From Dipteris shenzhenensis (Eukaryota; Polypodiophyta; Polypodiopsida; Gleicheniales), in the NCBI GenBank assembly GCA_047967505.1, contig CM106539.1: 64,000 bases of DNA; one strand, 5' to 3'. Every line of letters starts with the position of its first letter. The stretch's first letter is position 1. The position numbers were made by a program, and so were the translations under genes. A model generated the notes under the pieces. The model had not been told where the DNA came from, searched no databases, and saw nothing but the letters and a program-made list of their open reading frames with translations. Shown one piece after another: positions 53,680 through 64,000 of the stretch.

Positions 53680-55789
53680 CGTGAATCATGATTCGTGATC
53701 ACACCCATATTTTACAACACAGAACACTACAAGTAACGAGACCATAAAACCACCTCCAGGCTCTAACTTACACAAAATGGCGAAGCGTCATGACTCATGA
53801 TAGCTGTTTGTCCCAACTCAAGGATCCAAGAACAAGGTGTCGAGCATGGGAGACGAGGGGAAGGCAATCTACGAGAGAAAAGACCAAGCTGCACTCTGTC
53901 ACAACCTAATATCTCATAACGGCCTACATTATGACCACCTAAGTGGTAGCGCCGTCGGCTTTAACCCATTCCTTTAAAAATAATCAAATTAAAATAGTCA
54001 AATTAATTAATACACCTTAGAAAAAGGAATGCCCTCCTCCCCACCTCTAGAATGTGATCCCATAGGTGGACTCCTTTAAGATCTAGTGGGTAGCTGGTGG
54101 CAAGCCACCATGGTCTCATATTATATATATAATTCCACAGCTTTGCAACTACTTGTTTTCCAGAATTGTCAAGTATAAATCGTTACGTAGTTCGAATTTA
54201 TGAGCTTCTGTAATACAATTGAATGGACCCAAATCAGTTTCACTGGCAATGGATTCCGGGTGCCGTTACTACTCTATCCATGAAGATCCATGTACTTCTT
54301 TAAATCTGTGTCCATGTATTCAAATACTGGGCTTCTGAACATGCTCTACACATAGCAGGCTGCAAACAATGGAAGGGTTGCTCAATGTGCAAATGGAAGT
54401 AACAGGACACCACAGTTAGCGAGGAATTAGTGAGAAAAGAGACAGACGAGAAGCTAAAAGTAAAAGAGGAGTTGTTATGACAAAAAGCTCCAACGAAAAG
54501 CCGTAGCTACTATATCAACACACAGAAAAGGGACAGCAGCACCAAGGTACTAGTGGATAGCCTAGCTGCCTATGAGAGCCATAGTGCTAGCAGTTGAAAG
54601 AGAGGGAAGAACGAGACCTTGTGAGTTGAGTAACGACCTTGAATGTGGAGTACGTAGTAGAATTGCAGAGGAGATAAGGCTGCAACATAGAAAATAAAGC
54701 CCACAAGAAGTTGGCGCGCTGATAGCCGAGCTACAAGTGGACACAAATAGAGGCTTGAATGAAGGGATGGGTTGTTTGTAGAAGGAGAGAACCTGTTTGA
54801 AGGAGGCATGGTAGGGAAGGCACTTGAGATGGTAAGAAGGAGGAGGAGGACAACAAGTCGGTTGATGAAGTTGGGATGTAGTGAAGCATAACCAAAGGAG
54901 TCCGGAGCTTAATAGAGATGGAGGAATTTCAAAAAAGGAGGCAAAGAGTAGGATGGAGTGCTCAGTGCACCAAAAAATAGGGGTTACAGAGGTGAGGTGC
55001 AAGTGCGAGGATGTAAGGATAAGAGCTAGAAGGTGGCAGTGCATAACGGTGCATAATGGCTCCAAGATGGCAGTGTATAACTGTTAGCGGGTGTGGTTTG
55101 GTGGGTGTTGTGTGTAACTGAAGGTGCATGTGGAGATAGATAGCACCTTTCATTTGCACTGAGTCCAAATGAGTAAGAAGGTACAATGATAAATTAAAAA
55201 GTTACATGGTAAACAACCATAGGAAATTAAGAAGGAAGCAAGTAAAGGAAAATAATCACTATATAAGTATATATATAGGGAAAGTATCTAAAGACTCCAA
55301 TGCAAGTTTAAAATCACATATACCATAGGAGCTCATTGATCATGTATTTTAGATTACGGATTGCATTTACATTTTATGCAATATCAAACGGCTTCATATT
55401 CAAATAGATAAAACCTCTACATTATTATCATTCTAGCAAACATTAACTGTTAACACTAGATTATACTTGATTGCACAAGTCTTCTTTTGGTGCTTACTTC
55501 TATAGATCCACCCAAATTTCTAAATTGTATATATAATATGTTGGCGAAAGTTTCCAAATATATTTATCTATTATATAAAACTTTGGTGAATTTTCATGGA
55601 CTTTATTTATAATTTTATAATCTTAAAGGCTAAACCTAGCTCTTTTTTTAATTTTAGTTTTAGATTCTGGCGAATATACTAAGCTCTTATTTTTATAAAA
55701 GCATATAAACTTTCACAAGCCATATAAAACTTTCGCTTATTAATGAAACTAACGCGAAAAAATCATCCATGATGTGAATCACTCGTAGC
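53680..55789. other. No recognised gene
   Basis: AT-rich stretches alternate with ordinary sequence. The minus frame 55065-54562 (167 codons) is rich in S, P and L, lacks motifs and has long shadows on the other strand; not called. 55500-55780 is very AT-rich with repeated TTGGCGAA and ACTTTCGC-like words. Confidence 0.45.
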
Positions 55790-55856
55790 TAGAGAACCGA
55801 GTCTCGACTGCACAGGAGTACGCTGATGGCTCTACGAGATAGAAGGACCTCCTGAT

Positions 55857-55928
55857 GGCATGGGGGAAGAGGCATAAGATGGCATGGTGGAAGGGGCATA
55901 AGACGGCATGGGGGAAGGGGCATAAGAT
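55857..55928. repeat. 24-bp tandem repeat, three copies
   Basis: GGCATGGGGGAAGAGGCATA-type units start at 55857, 55881 and 55905. On the minus strand they encode an eight-residue repeat (LMPLPPCH-like) within a 63-codon frame (55980-55789). Nearby 55790-55830 (ACTCGTAGCTAGAGA.., CTGCACAGGAG) recalls 42867-42890 beside the Transposase_24-like gene, hinting at a related element; unproven. Confidence 0.7.
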
Positions 55929-56238
55929 AGCATGGGAGATCGTCTACGCTGTGTAGTCGATTGGGCTGTGCTGACTCCACTAGGGTGATCTTAGCTGGTG
56001 TGGGGTGGTTTGGAGTCTATAGTGCCGACTCCTAGGTGGTGTTTAGAGTACTCGTCATATACCCGTATAACTCCGCATGACTAGGAGGGTGCCATAAAAG
56101 GTTATATAAGTCCCTCAAAATATACTCCCGGAGATCAGGTGAGCCCGAAGCGCTTCTTGGCCACATGATGAACTAGACAAAAGAAAAAAAGATGTTTACT
56201 GATGAGTTGAGAAGAAAGGGGAAGGGAAAAGAGGATTA

Positions 56239-56402
56239 CTGTCGGAGCACATCTATAGGCACGTCTGACTAGTGTGTCTATTTTTGCATATTATAGCATG
56301 TCTATAGACGCAGCTGTCTATGTCTACAAACAAGCTAGACACGTGCCTGTAGATGCGGTTTTAGATGTGCTCTGAGACGCGCTTATAGACGCACTCCGAC
56401 AG
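56239..56402. mobile_element. 164-bp MITE with terminal inverted repeats and TAGACGC motifs
   Basis: Left end CTGTCGGAGCACATCTATAG; right end read in reverse complement CTGTCGGAGTGCGTCTATAA. This is a 20-bp inverted repeat with four mismatches. The interior repeats CTATAGACGC/TAGATGC words in both orientations (for example TCTATAGACGCAG and TAGATGCGG). No target duplication is clear. The motif content links it to the cluster at 41235-41525. Confidence 0.7.
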
Positions 56403-56710
56403 ATGAACTTTTCTAAAAAGTAGAAAAGGACATATGCCCGAGACAAAAATGTAACACTGATACCCAAATCATGCATTTCTTGGATACAAGAAAGTACAAA
56501 TCCAAAGAGAGCAAACTTCCAAAAAAGATCAACTGCAAAAAGACTTAACTTGGATAGAGGTATGGAAGGTTCTTCTCCTTTTTTAAAATTGCTTCTCTTC
56601 CTTGTTTGCCCTCTTTTCCTTTAAGCTTGGAAGTAAGTGTGGGTGCCTTCCTTTAAGTGTCGAAACTGTGGATCTACTAATAGCGAAGCAAGCAAGCCGT
56701 GACAGGTTTC
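56403..56710. other. Unassigned spacer
   Basis: No gene recognised between the MITE and the microsatellite-rich array. Confidence 0.4.
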
Positions 56711-56952
56711 TAAACAATGGAATACTACAAAAATCATGTTGGCATTGAAGCTGTTTTTAAAAATAATAACCAGGAGAGAGAGCCTTCAAATGCCTATTGG
56801 GAGATTATATTATTGTGGCTATATTTACAAACATTTATTAGTAAGTAGATATTTTATTAAAGGATTAGAATGGTGTCATTGATTTTGAAAACATATTATT
56901 TCAATTCAGGCCACCATTATATTTTTTCCTCTCTCTCTCTCTCTCTCCCCCC

Positions 56953-56990
<38 letters not shown>

Positions 56991-57277
56991 CCCCCCTTCT
57001 TCATTATCTTTTTTTAAAAATGGTTCTTAGTTTAATTTCCCATTCCAATAAACTAAGCATCCATGAATTATAAGATCAGAATGCTTTTGATTACTTTGAA
57101 AAATGTACCTTGTCTTAAACATTTGTGTGCGTGTTCATGAGTGTTTGCATCATCTAAAATAATGATCTAAGCATCCACGATTTTTAGGATCACAATCGTC
57201 TCAACAATTTTGAAAATATAGCTTGTTTCTATGTAATAGAGTAACACATTTTGCTTTCGAACACCATTAGATTTTTC

Positions 57278-57327
<50 letters not shown>

Positions 57328-57536
57328 CCTCCATTACCTTTTTTAAAAAATGATTCTTGCTTAAGTTTTCGCCTCTCAAGAATCTAATGCCCATTGAATA
57401 GAAAAAACCAATATTCAAGGGTTCTTAGTTTAGTTTCCCCTTCCCACGAAGGTATTTCAATGATTTTGAGGTCCACGAATTTAAGGATCAGAATGGTTTC
57501 ATTGATTTTGAAAACATATTTCAATTCAGCCCACCA

Positions 57537-57590
<54 letters not shown>

Positions 57591-57829
57591 CCTCCATTAT
57601 CTTTTGAAAAATATGTATCTTAAATCAAGTAGCAGCATCCAAATAGCTAGGTAGCTTGTCTTCTCTCTCTCTCTCTCTCTCTCTCTCTTTATGTAAGTAA
57701 ATATATAATCTAAACATAGAGCTACCCTTCTATGTAAGTAAATGCTAAAACATCTAATCTAAACTCGTTAGAAACATTTAAATCTTCTCTAACTAATAGA
57801 CTAACTAATTTCACTTCCAGCGACCATTA

Positions 57830-57944
<115 letters not shown>

Positions 57945-58698
57945 TCCATTATCATTTGAAAATATGGTTCTTAAATCAATTTCCCCCTCCCAATATAGCA
58001 GCAGTGTCCATGAATTATAAGACTAGAGAGGTTTCAATGAGTTCAGTTTTTGCCTCCCAATACAGCAATAGCATCCACGAATCATAATCTAAACATAGAG
58101 CTACCCTTCTATGTAAGTAAATGCTCAAACATCTAATCTAAACTCCTTATAACCATTTCAATCTTCTCTAATTAATAATCTAACATACTCTCATTTAAAA
58201 CTTCCAGCCACCATTATATTTATTTCTCTCTCTCTGTCTCTCTGTCTCTCTATCTCTCTGTCTCTCTCTCTCTCTCCTCCATTAATGGTTCTTATATTAG
58301 TTTTCCCCTCCCAATACAGTAGCAGCATCCACGAAATTATTATAAGATTAGAGAGGTTTCAATGAGTTCAGATTTCGCCTCCCAATACAGGAGCGGCATC
58401 GATGAATTATCAGATCAATGTGGTTTCGATTATTTGCAGAATGTAGCTTGTCTTAAACAATGCAAATGTAGCTTCAACATATAGATATATAAATCCATTA
58501 GTACTCTCTCTCTCTCCCTCTCTCTCTCGCGTCCATTATCTTTTAAAAAATATGGTTTTTAAATCAAATTTCCACTCCCATTACAGTAGCATATCAATGA
58601 ATTATAGGATTAGAATGTTTTGATAATTCCAAAAATGTAGCTTGTCTTCAACGATGCAAATGTAGCCTCAACATATAGAGAAATAAATCCATTGATAG

Positions 58699-58734
<36 letters not shown>

Positions 58735-59519
58735 AACAATGGAATACTACAAAAATCATGTTGGCATTGAAGCTATTTTTCAAAATAATAAGCAGGAGAG
58801 AGAGCCTTCAAATGCCTATTGGGAGATTATACTGTTGTGGCTATATTTATAAACATTTATTAGTAAGTAAATATCTAATTAAAGGATTAGAATGGTTTCA
58901 TTGATTTTGAAAACATATTTCAATTTAGGCCACCATTATATTTTTCCCTCTCTCTCTCTCTCTCTCCCTCCCTCTTCTTCATTATCTTTTTAAAAAACGG
59001 TTCTTAGTTCAATTTCCCCTCCCAATAAACTAAGCATCCACGAATTATAAGATCATAATGCTTTTGATTACTTTGAAAAATGTATCTATCACACACACAC
59101 ATATAATCTCTCTCTATCTCTCTCTCTAAAAATGGCATGTACACTTCTAAGCATGCTATAGATAAAGGCTAGAGGCATAAAAGTACAAAACTTCTAACAC
59201 CTTTATCTCCCAAAATGCACGTAAGACTGACGCCAGCATGACCCCCAACTTAAGGAATATGCTAAAATCAATGATTAGTTGAAGGGAAAGGAGGGTGGAG
59301 CATATGTGTCTACATGGTGTCTACATGGGTGGAGCATATGTGTCTACATGTTGTCTATAATAGGGTGCACACTCCCTCTTCTCCTTCCAGGAAAATCTCT
59401 CCTTCCTTGCTCAAATCGTCCTCCTTTCGTTCCTCCATTATCTTCATTTTCTTTGAAATTCTCCTTTCCTTTGATATTCAAGCCCCTCTCCTCTTCCCCT
59501 AGCATCCATGGACCCTACA

Positions 59520-59555
<36 letters not shown>

Positions 59556-59892
59556 TGAACCACATACAAACATTCTATAAAAATCCCCCTCTCTCTCTCA
59601 CACATATATAATCTCTCTCACACACACACACTCTCTCTCTCTCACACATATATAATCTCTCTCTCTCTAAACAATGGAATACTACAAAAATCATGTTGGC
59701 ATTGAAGCTATTTCTAAATATAAGTAGGAGAGAGAGCCTTCAAATGCTTATTGGGAGATTATATTATTGTGGCTATATTTACAAACATTTATTAGTAAGT
59801 AAATATTTTATTAAAGGATCAGAATGGTTTCATTGATTTTGAAAACATATTTCAATTTAAGTCACCATTATATTTTCCGTCTCTCTCTCTCT

Positions 59893-59928
<36 letters not shown>

Positions 59929-60055
59929 CCCCTCTTCTTCATTATCTTTTTAAAAAATGGTTCTTAGTTCAATTTCCCATCCCAATAAACTAAGCGTCCA
60001 CAAATTATAAGATCAGGATGCTTTCGATTACTTTGAAAAATGTAACTTGTCTTAA

Positions 60056-60090
<35 letters not shown>

Positions 60091-60220
60091 TATCGTCTAA
60101 AATAATAATCTAAGCATCCACAATTTTTAGGATCACAATCATTTCAATGATTTTGAAAATGTAGCTTGTCTCTATTTAATAGAGTAATGTATTTTGCTTC
60201 CGGACACCATTAGATTTTTC

Positions 60221-60263
<43 letters not shown>

Positions 60264-60468
60264 CTCGATTACCTTTTTTAAAAAATGGTTCTTCCTTAAG
60301 TTTTCCCCTCTCAAGAATCTAAGTGTCCATTGAATAGAAGAAAACAATATTCAAGGTTTTTAGTTTAGTTTCCCCTTCCCAAGAAGGTACACGAATAGAA
60401 AAAAACAATATTCAAGGGTTTTTAGTTTAGTTTCCCCTTCAATGATTTTGAGGTCCACGAACTAAAGG

Positions 60469-60471
<3 letters not shown>

Positions 60472-60557
<86 letters not shown>
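60472..60557. repeat. (CT)n microsatellite, about 85 bp
   Basis: CT dinucleotide run with one TTGCTC interruption near 60523. Others of 20-60 bp occur throughout 56930-60776, and a (TG)n run lies at 60059-60087. Confidence 0.95.
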
Positions 60558-60560
<3 letters not shown>

Positions 60561-60640
60561 TCTCCTTCATTATCTTTTTTTTATAATGGTTCTTAGTTCA
60601 ATTTCCCCTCCCAATAACCTAAGCATCCATGAATTATATG

Positions 60641-60738
60641 ATCAAAATGCTTTCGAATATTTCGAAACATGGTGCTTGTTTATTGACTATGCATAAAGAG
60701 GTGTGTAGGCGGGATAGGACGACCACACACACACACAC

Positions 60739-60780
<42 letters not shown>

Positions 60781-63210
60781 GTGGAGATATAGCTATTAGA
60801 ACCACATACGAATATCTCTCTCTCTATCATTCAATAAACACAATAAACTTTTGAACGTAAAAAATTTGCCATGCCCCATACAAAAGTTTTAATATAGCAC
60901 TACTGAGAACACCCCTTGAGGCATCCACACCTATGTAGCAGAAGAATAACCGACCTAGCAACCACACCTAGGTGGGACTCGAGAGCTGGCAGCGTGAGTT
61001 GAGAGCTATGTATGTGATGCAAGAGCTTCAAAGAGAGCATTGGACTCTGAAGGACTGTAGGCACCTCCTTGCAGCAGTTTAGCATTTGTTCAAACTTCGA
61101 GGGAGAGCTCGCTGCATCGCTAGAGATGGTTCACTAGAGTGGAGACTCATGAAGGGCTCGTTGAAGCAGTCACGTAGTGTAAGTATGCCAAGGATGCCGC
61201 AATGGATGGGATAGGCTATAGACTCTAAGGAGAGGACATGCAAGTTGAGGAGCTTGCTGAAGATGGCACAGTCATGCTAATGTGACTTAGTCACTAGTGC
61301 AACTGTGCAAGGACCATGCTGACCTTACTGGAAGGTCACATGCGGGAGAGGAGGCACTGTCTTTACTCAAGACGTATAGGAGAAGACGTGCGAGTGGATG
61401 GAGGAGGATGTGGGAGCAGGGCTACGTAGACCGTAGAGGACGATGCGAGAGCGGAGGTGCAGGATGGCACGTCCATTAAAAGGAGGAGAATGGAGCCTCA
61501 TAGTCCCTCACTACCTCAAACTCCTCGAATGGAGAGAGAGAGGCTCAAGTGAGCCTGGATGCTAGGCAGAGCGAGAGCGGGAGAGGGATACGAGATCAAT
61601 GACATGGCGATGCTCGGTCCTTTAAGGTCGTTGAAGTCTCCCCCCTCCCATCGCAACATGTGGTGTCGACTCGCCATCTATGTGCAATCCGAGTTAGAGC
61701 TATGTGATGGGTCGACGGGCATTCAATTGCGCATGTGGCAGTCTTGTCCATTGTGTGCCACATGGCACCTTCACCGAGCCTCATAACATAGTTTGCAGTC
61801 AGAGCCTCGCGCAAGTATACTAAAAAAATGTGGTGTGCTACTAAAATGCATGTATTTTATGACTTTATTTATTATAAATAATTATTTATAATTAGATAAA
61901 TCATTCAAAAAATTACCAATAAATCAAGTTAAGCTCTACATAATGCAAAGAGACCACTTACAAAGTTTTAATAACATTTAATCTAAAATGAGTGAGAAAT
62001 TTAGAATTTAATATGACACTCTCTATTCGTGACAAACGTGTGACCACCCTAGAACCATGCCGTGTGACACAAAGAAATTTTTTGTGTGTGCATCAAATTT
62101 TCGATCAGACTATACGATTGTGTGCACAATAGCAAGTGTGATGTTGTGTTAGAAGACTTCAAAGACTAGATCCATAGGGAAGTAAGTGAGATTTGCATTT
62201 TTGTGTGCTAAAAAGCTTGTTTTTCCACCTCCTAAGGATTGGGGAGTGAACAAAAAGTGGACACCCTTAGCTTGCCACTTCCCAAAGGCATAGAGGGACT
62301 TGCTTGAGCAAGAGAAATTTGATGCTGTAGTGATTGCCGCATGTATACTGTAGCAGTTCTCATAGGTAGACTTCATGCCTGGCAATGAGGCACGAGTAGA
62401 AATGGCATGACACATCGAGCAAGAGACACACCTAGAGATATCCTTGCAAGATGGGTGTAGTAGAATATTGGGGAGGATATGGACCAACGGCTAAGACATG
62501 AGGAGGAGCTTACTCGTGCTAGATTTGAGGCACAAATCTGTGTAGATTAGCGACTTTGGGAGCTCAGGAATGCATATCTAGAGGACGCGAGGATTATGGA
62601 GATACAGGCAGTGGCTTAGCATGCTGTTGCATCCCATGGAGACAAGGTGAGACCTTCTACATAGCAGATGATCGGGCAGTGTGTCGTGCAGGAGCCTCAG
62701 CAGAGGATGATTAGAGGCACCTATGTTGAGTTGTCAGATTTCTCTGATGATAGCTGATGTAGGTGGCACATACTTTGGCAATCATGTATGTGTACCTTGA
62801 TGTACATAGCATACTTTGATGACCATATGCATGTACTGTTACCTAGAAAAGAAATCAAGACAAGAGGCTAGACACTAAGCATGGCGATGCTCAAGGGCCA
62901 TAGAGGAAAGGACAACGTGAGGGCGAAACATTATCATGGGTGGGGAAAAGGGATTAGAAGGGGAGGGAATGAAGAGGGAAACTATGGCACAAGGGGAAAG
63001 GGAGAGGGGGAAGAGAGGCATGTACATGATGGGAGCAAGAATGTAAAGAAATCAAATTAGAAAAAATGGCGTGACATGTTATTAAAACTAGAGTACATTT
63101 CAAAAAGAGCACATCACATTTGTACAAGAAGTAGATCATATAACTCAAAGCCATATGGTGTCAAAAAACACCTTAATATAGTCTCTCTTATCTTCTTAAT
63201 CACCCAAAGT
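60641..63210. other. No recognised gene
   Basis: Frames at 61297-61479, 61559-61786 and 62149-62487 lack motifs. 60900-61800 is GC-richer and may be a decayed gene. 62930-63010 is purine-rich (GGGGAGGGAATGAAGAGGG type). No repeats of note. Confidence 0.4.
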
Positions 63211-63549
63211 CTAGAAGATTTCATCATTGGTCTCTCTTATCTTCTCAACAACCCAATCTTTCATTGCCTCCACAGCTGTATCCTCAACATAATTACACGT
63301 AAAGAAGAAATTTAAGCAATCACAAATTGTTTCTTTATAATTTCTCTGAGAGGCTCTTATTGTTCTCTCAGCATCCGCATCAAATTGCCCATGATGAGAG
63401 CTGCGATAACGAAGGTTACTTAAGAAGTCTAAGAGATCTTGTCGTGCTTTTATCATACGTCTTAAAAGTCTTTCACTCTCTGCTATCTTGAGAGTCTCCT
63501 CCCTCTCTGCGTGCCTTTGTGCATCAAATTCCTCTCTCTCAACAAGCAA
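63211..63549 (-). CDS. Open frame of 112 codons, highly charged, unknown
   Basis: The minus frame starts MLVEREEFDAQRHAERE, has RLLRRMIKARQDLLDFLSNL and an acidic end DWVVEKIRETNDEIF. It has strong helical, coiled-coil-like composition and one open frame to a stop. It could be part of a larger broken gene or transposon ORF; no family recognised. Confidence 0.3.
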   Translation of the reverse strand: MLVEREEFDAQRHAEREETLKIAESERLLRRMIKARQDLLDFLSNLRYRSSHHGQFDADAERTIRASQRNYKETICDCLNFFFTCNYVEDTAVEAMKDWVVEKIRETNDEIF

Positions 63550-64000
63550 AACAATTTGGATGCACGCGGATGGAGAGTACCACTTCTACCAATTTACAAT
63601 AGAGACAATCCAGTGGGCGTTCAACCTGCCCTCAATCTCCCAACTGTTTTAGAAGCTGTGAGCGATGGAAAAGTGTCTAATAAGATTGGTCCCCTACAAC
63701 TCCAAGATCCACAAGGGAGGGGTACCCAGCAACAACTAGACAAGATAGCCTCAACAGTCACATTGCTAGCATAGGTTTAGTTGATGGAGCACCACTTGGT
63801 TGTTCTCCCTAGCTTTTTGATACATCTCTACAAGCCTGAACCTACAAACTGGGCATATTGTTTCTATCAGGAAATAATTGGCATCTACTCCCATGGCAAG
63901 GAGATATGAAATCCCATGCTCTTGATGCCCATCATTCATCACCTCTCTGATGACCCCATCCTAGAAGGTTATGGTGATGCAGATAGAGACATATGCTAAC
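63550..64000 (+). other. Open plus frame, unknown, running to the window edge
   Basis: The plus frame 63511-63774 contains GWRVPLLPIYNRDNPVG and a Q-rich end, followed after a stop by further readable residues (HLVVLPSFLIHLYK, NWAYCFYQEI) to about 63910. The pattern is that of a decayed coding region, perhaps a transposon, but I cannot name it. Confidence 0.25.

Noticed and set aside
54562-55065. 167-codon S/P/L-rich minus frame
   Set aside because: Low-complexity composition, no motif, frames open on the other strand too.

Overview
This window looks like a gene-poor, repeat-dominated stretch of a large land-plant nuclear genome. Spliceosomal-type introns, tRNA-Met-primed Ty1/copia elements, an En/Spm-type Transposase_24-like gene, long (CT)n and (CA)n tracts and many nested transposons all point that way. 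The style of the LINEs and copia elements suggests a non-seed plant such as a fern or lycophyte. That placement is inference; no marker gene proves it.

Region 1 (1-15.8 kb) is a stack of nested insertions. A plus-strand LINE supplies the oldest layer: endonuclease part about 773-1680, reverse-transcriptase start 5989-6157, and RT core to C-terminus 13805-15731. It is interrupted first by Ty1/copia debris (about 1690-5925). It is interrupted again by a 7.6-kb LTR element (6158-13804) flanked by the exact 5-bp target duplication ATTAT. That element's 3' LTR is itself split by a 3.07-kb minus-strand copia element (10206-13270) flanked by TGTGG. The inner element carries an inverted copy of its own 3' end and a leader packed with 19 GTACGG hexamers. 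A minus-strand LTR (512-758) lies at the left edge.

Region 2 (15.8-22.3 kb) is mostly unassigned. It holds a possible 5' end of a host gene resembling 26S proteasome regulatory subunit 5 (19111-19442, minus), a tRNA-like SINE head, one or two candidate exons and several local duplications.

Region 3 (22.3-28.7 kb) is the most notable block: a decayed Helitron of the endonuclease-bearing (Helentron/Helitron2-like) type. It carries an intron-containing accessory ORF, a DUF6570-like N-terminus, a Helitron-like-N/HUH Rep domain with an intact two-tyrosine motif, a PIF1-type helicase and a C-terminal APE-like endonuclease. A few stops and three frameshifts break it.

Region 4 (28.7-41 kb) holds a copia RT scrap, a minus-strand LINE scrap and a gag-PR-INT copia fragment (31485-33480) cut off before its RT. 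A hAT/DUF659 fragment follows, then two oppositely oriented arrays of a ~185-bp satellite flanking a Ty3/gypsy-like gag. The block ends with a copia RNase H end plus LTR that may be the other half of the split copia.

Region 5 (41-51 kb) holds a Transposase_24-like (En/Spm) gene beside a cluster of TAGACGC-type motifs, a 919-bp non-autonomous element with an exact 8-bp target duplication, and a hAT transposase gene broken by one stop. Next come an unusual kinase-like gene (HTD and DWG in place of HRD and DFG) and a 2-kb higher-order tandem array made of 281-bp and 155-bp units.

Region 6 (51-64 kb) has a candidate small MGGC-starting protein, a 164-bp MITE with TAGACGC motifs, a 4-kb microsatellite-anchored repeat array (56.7-60.6 kb) and mostly unassigned sequence to the end. 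Nearly everything recognisable is mobile DNA; there are no operons, and the genes do not form one pathway.
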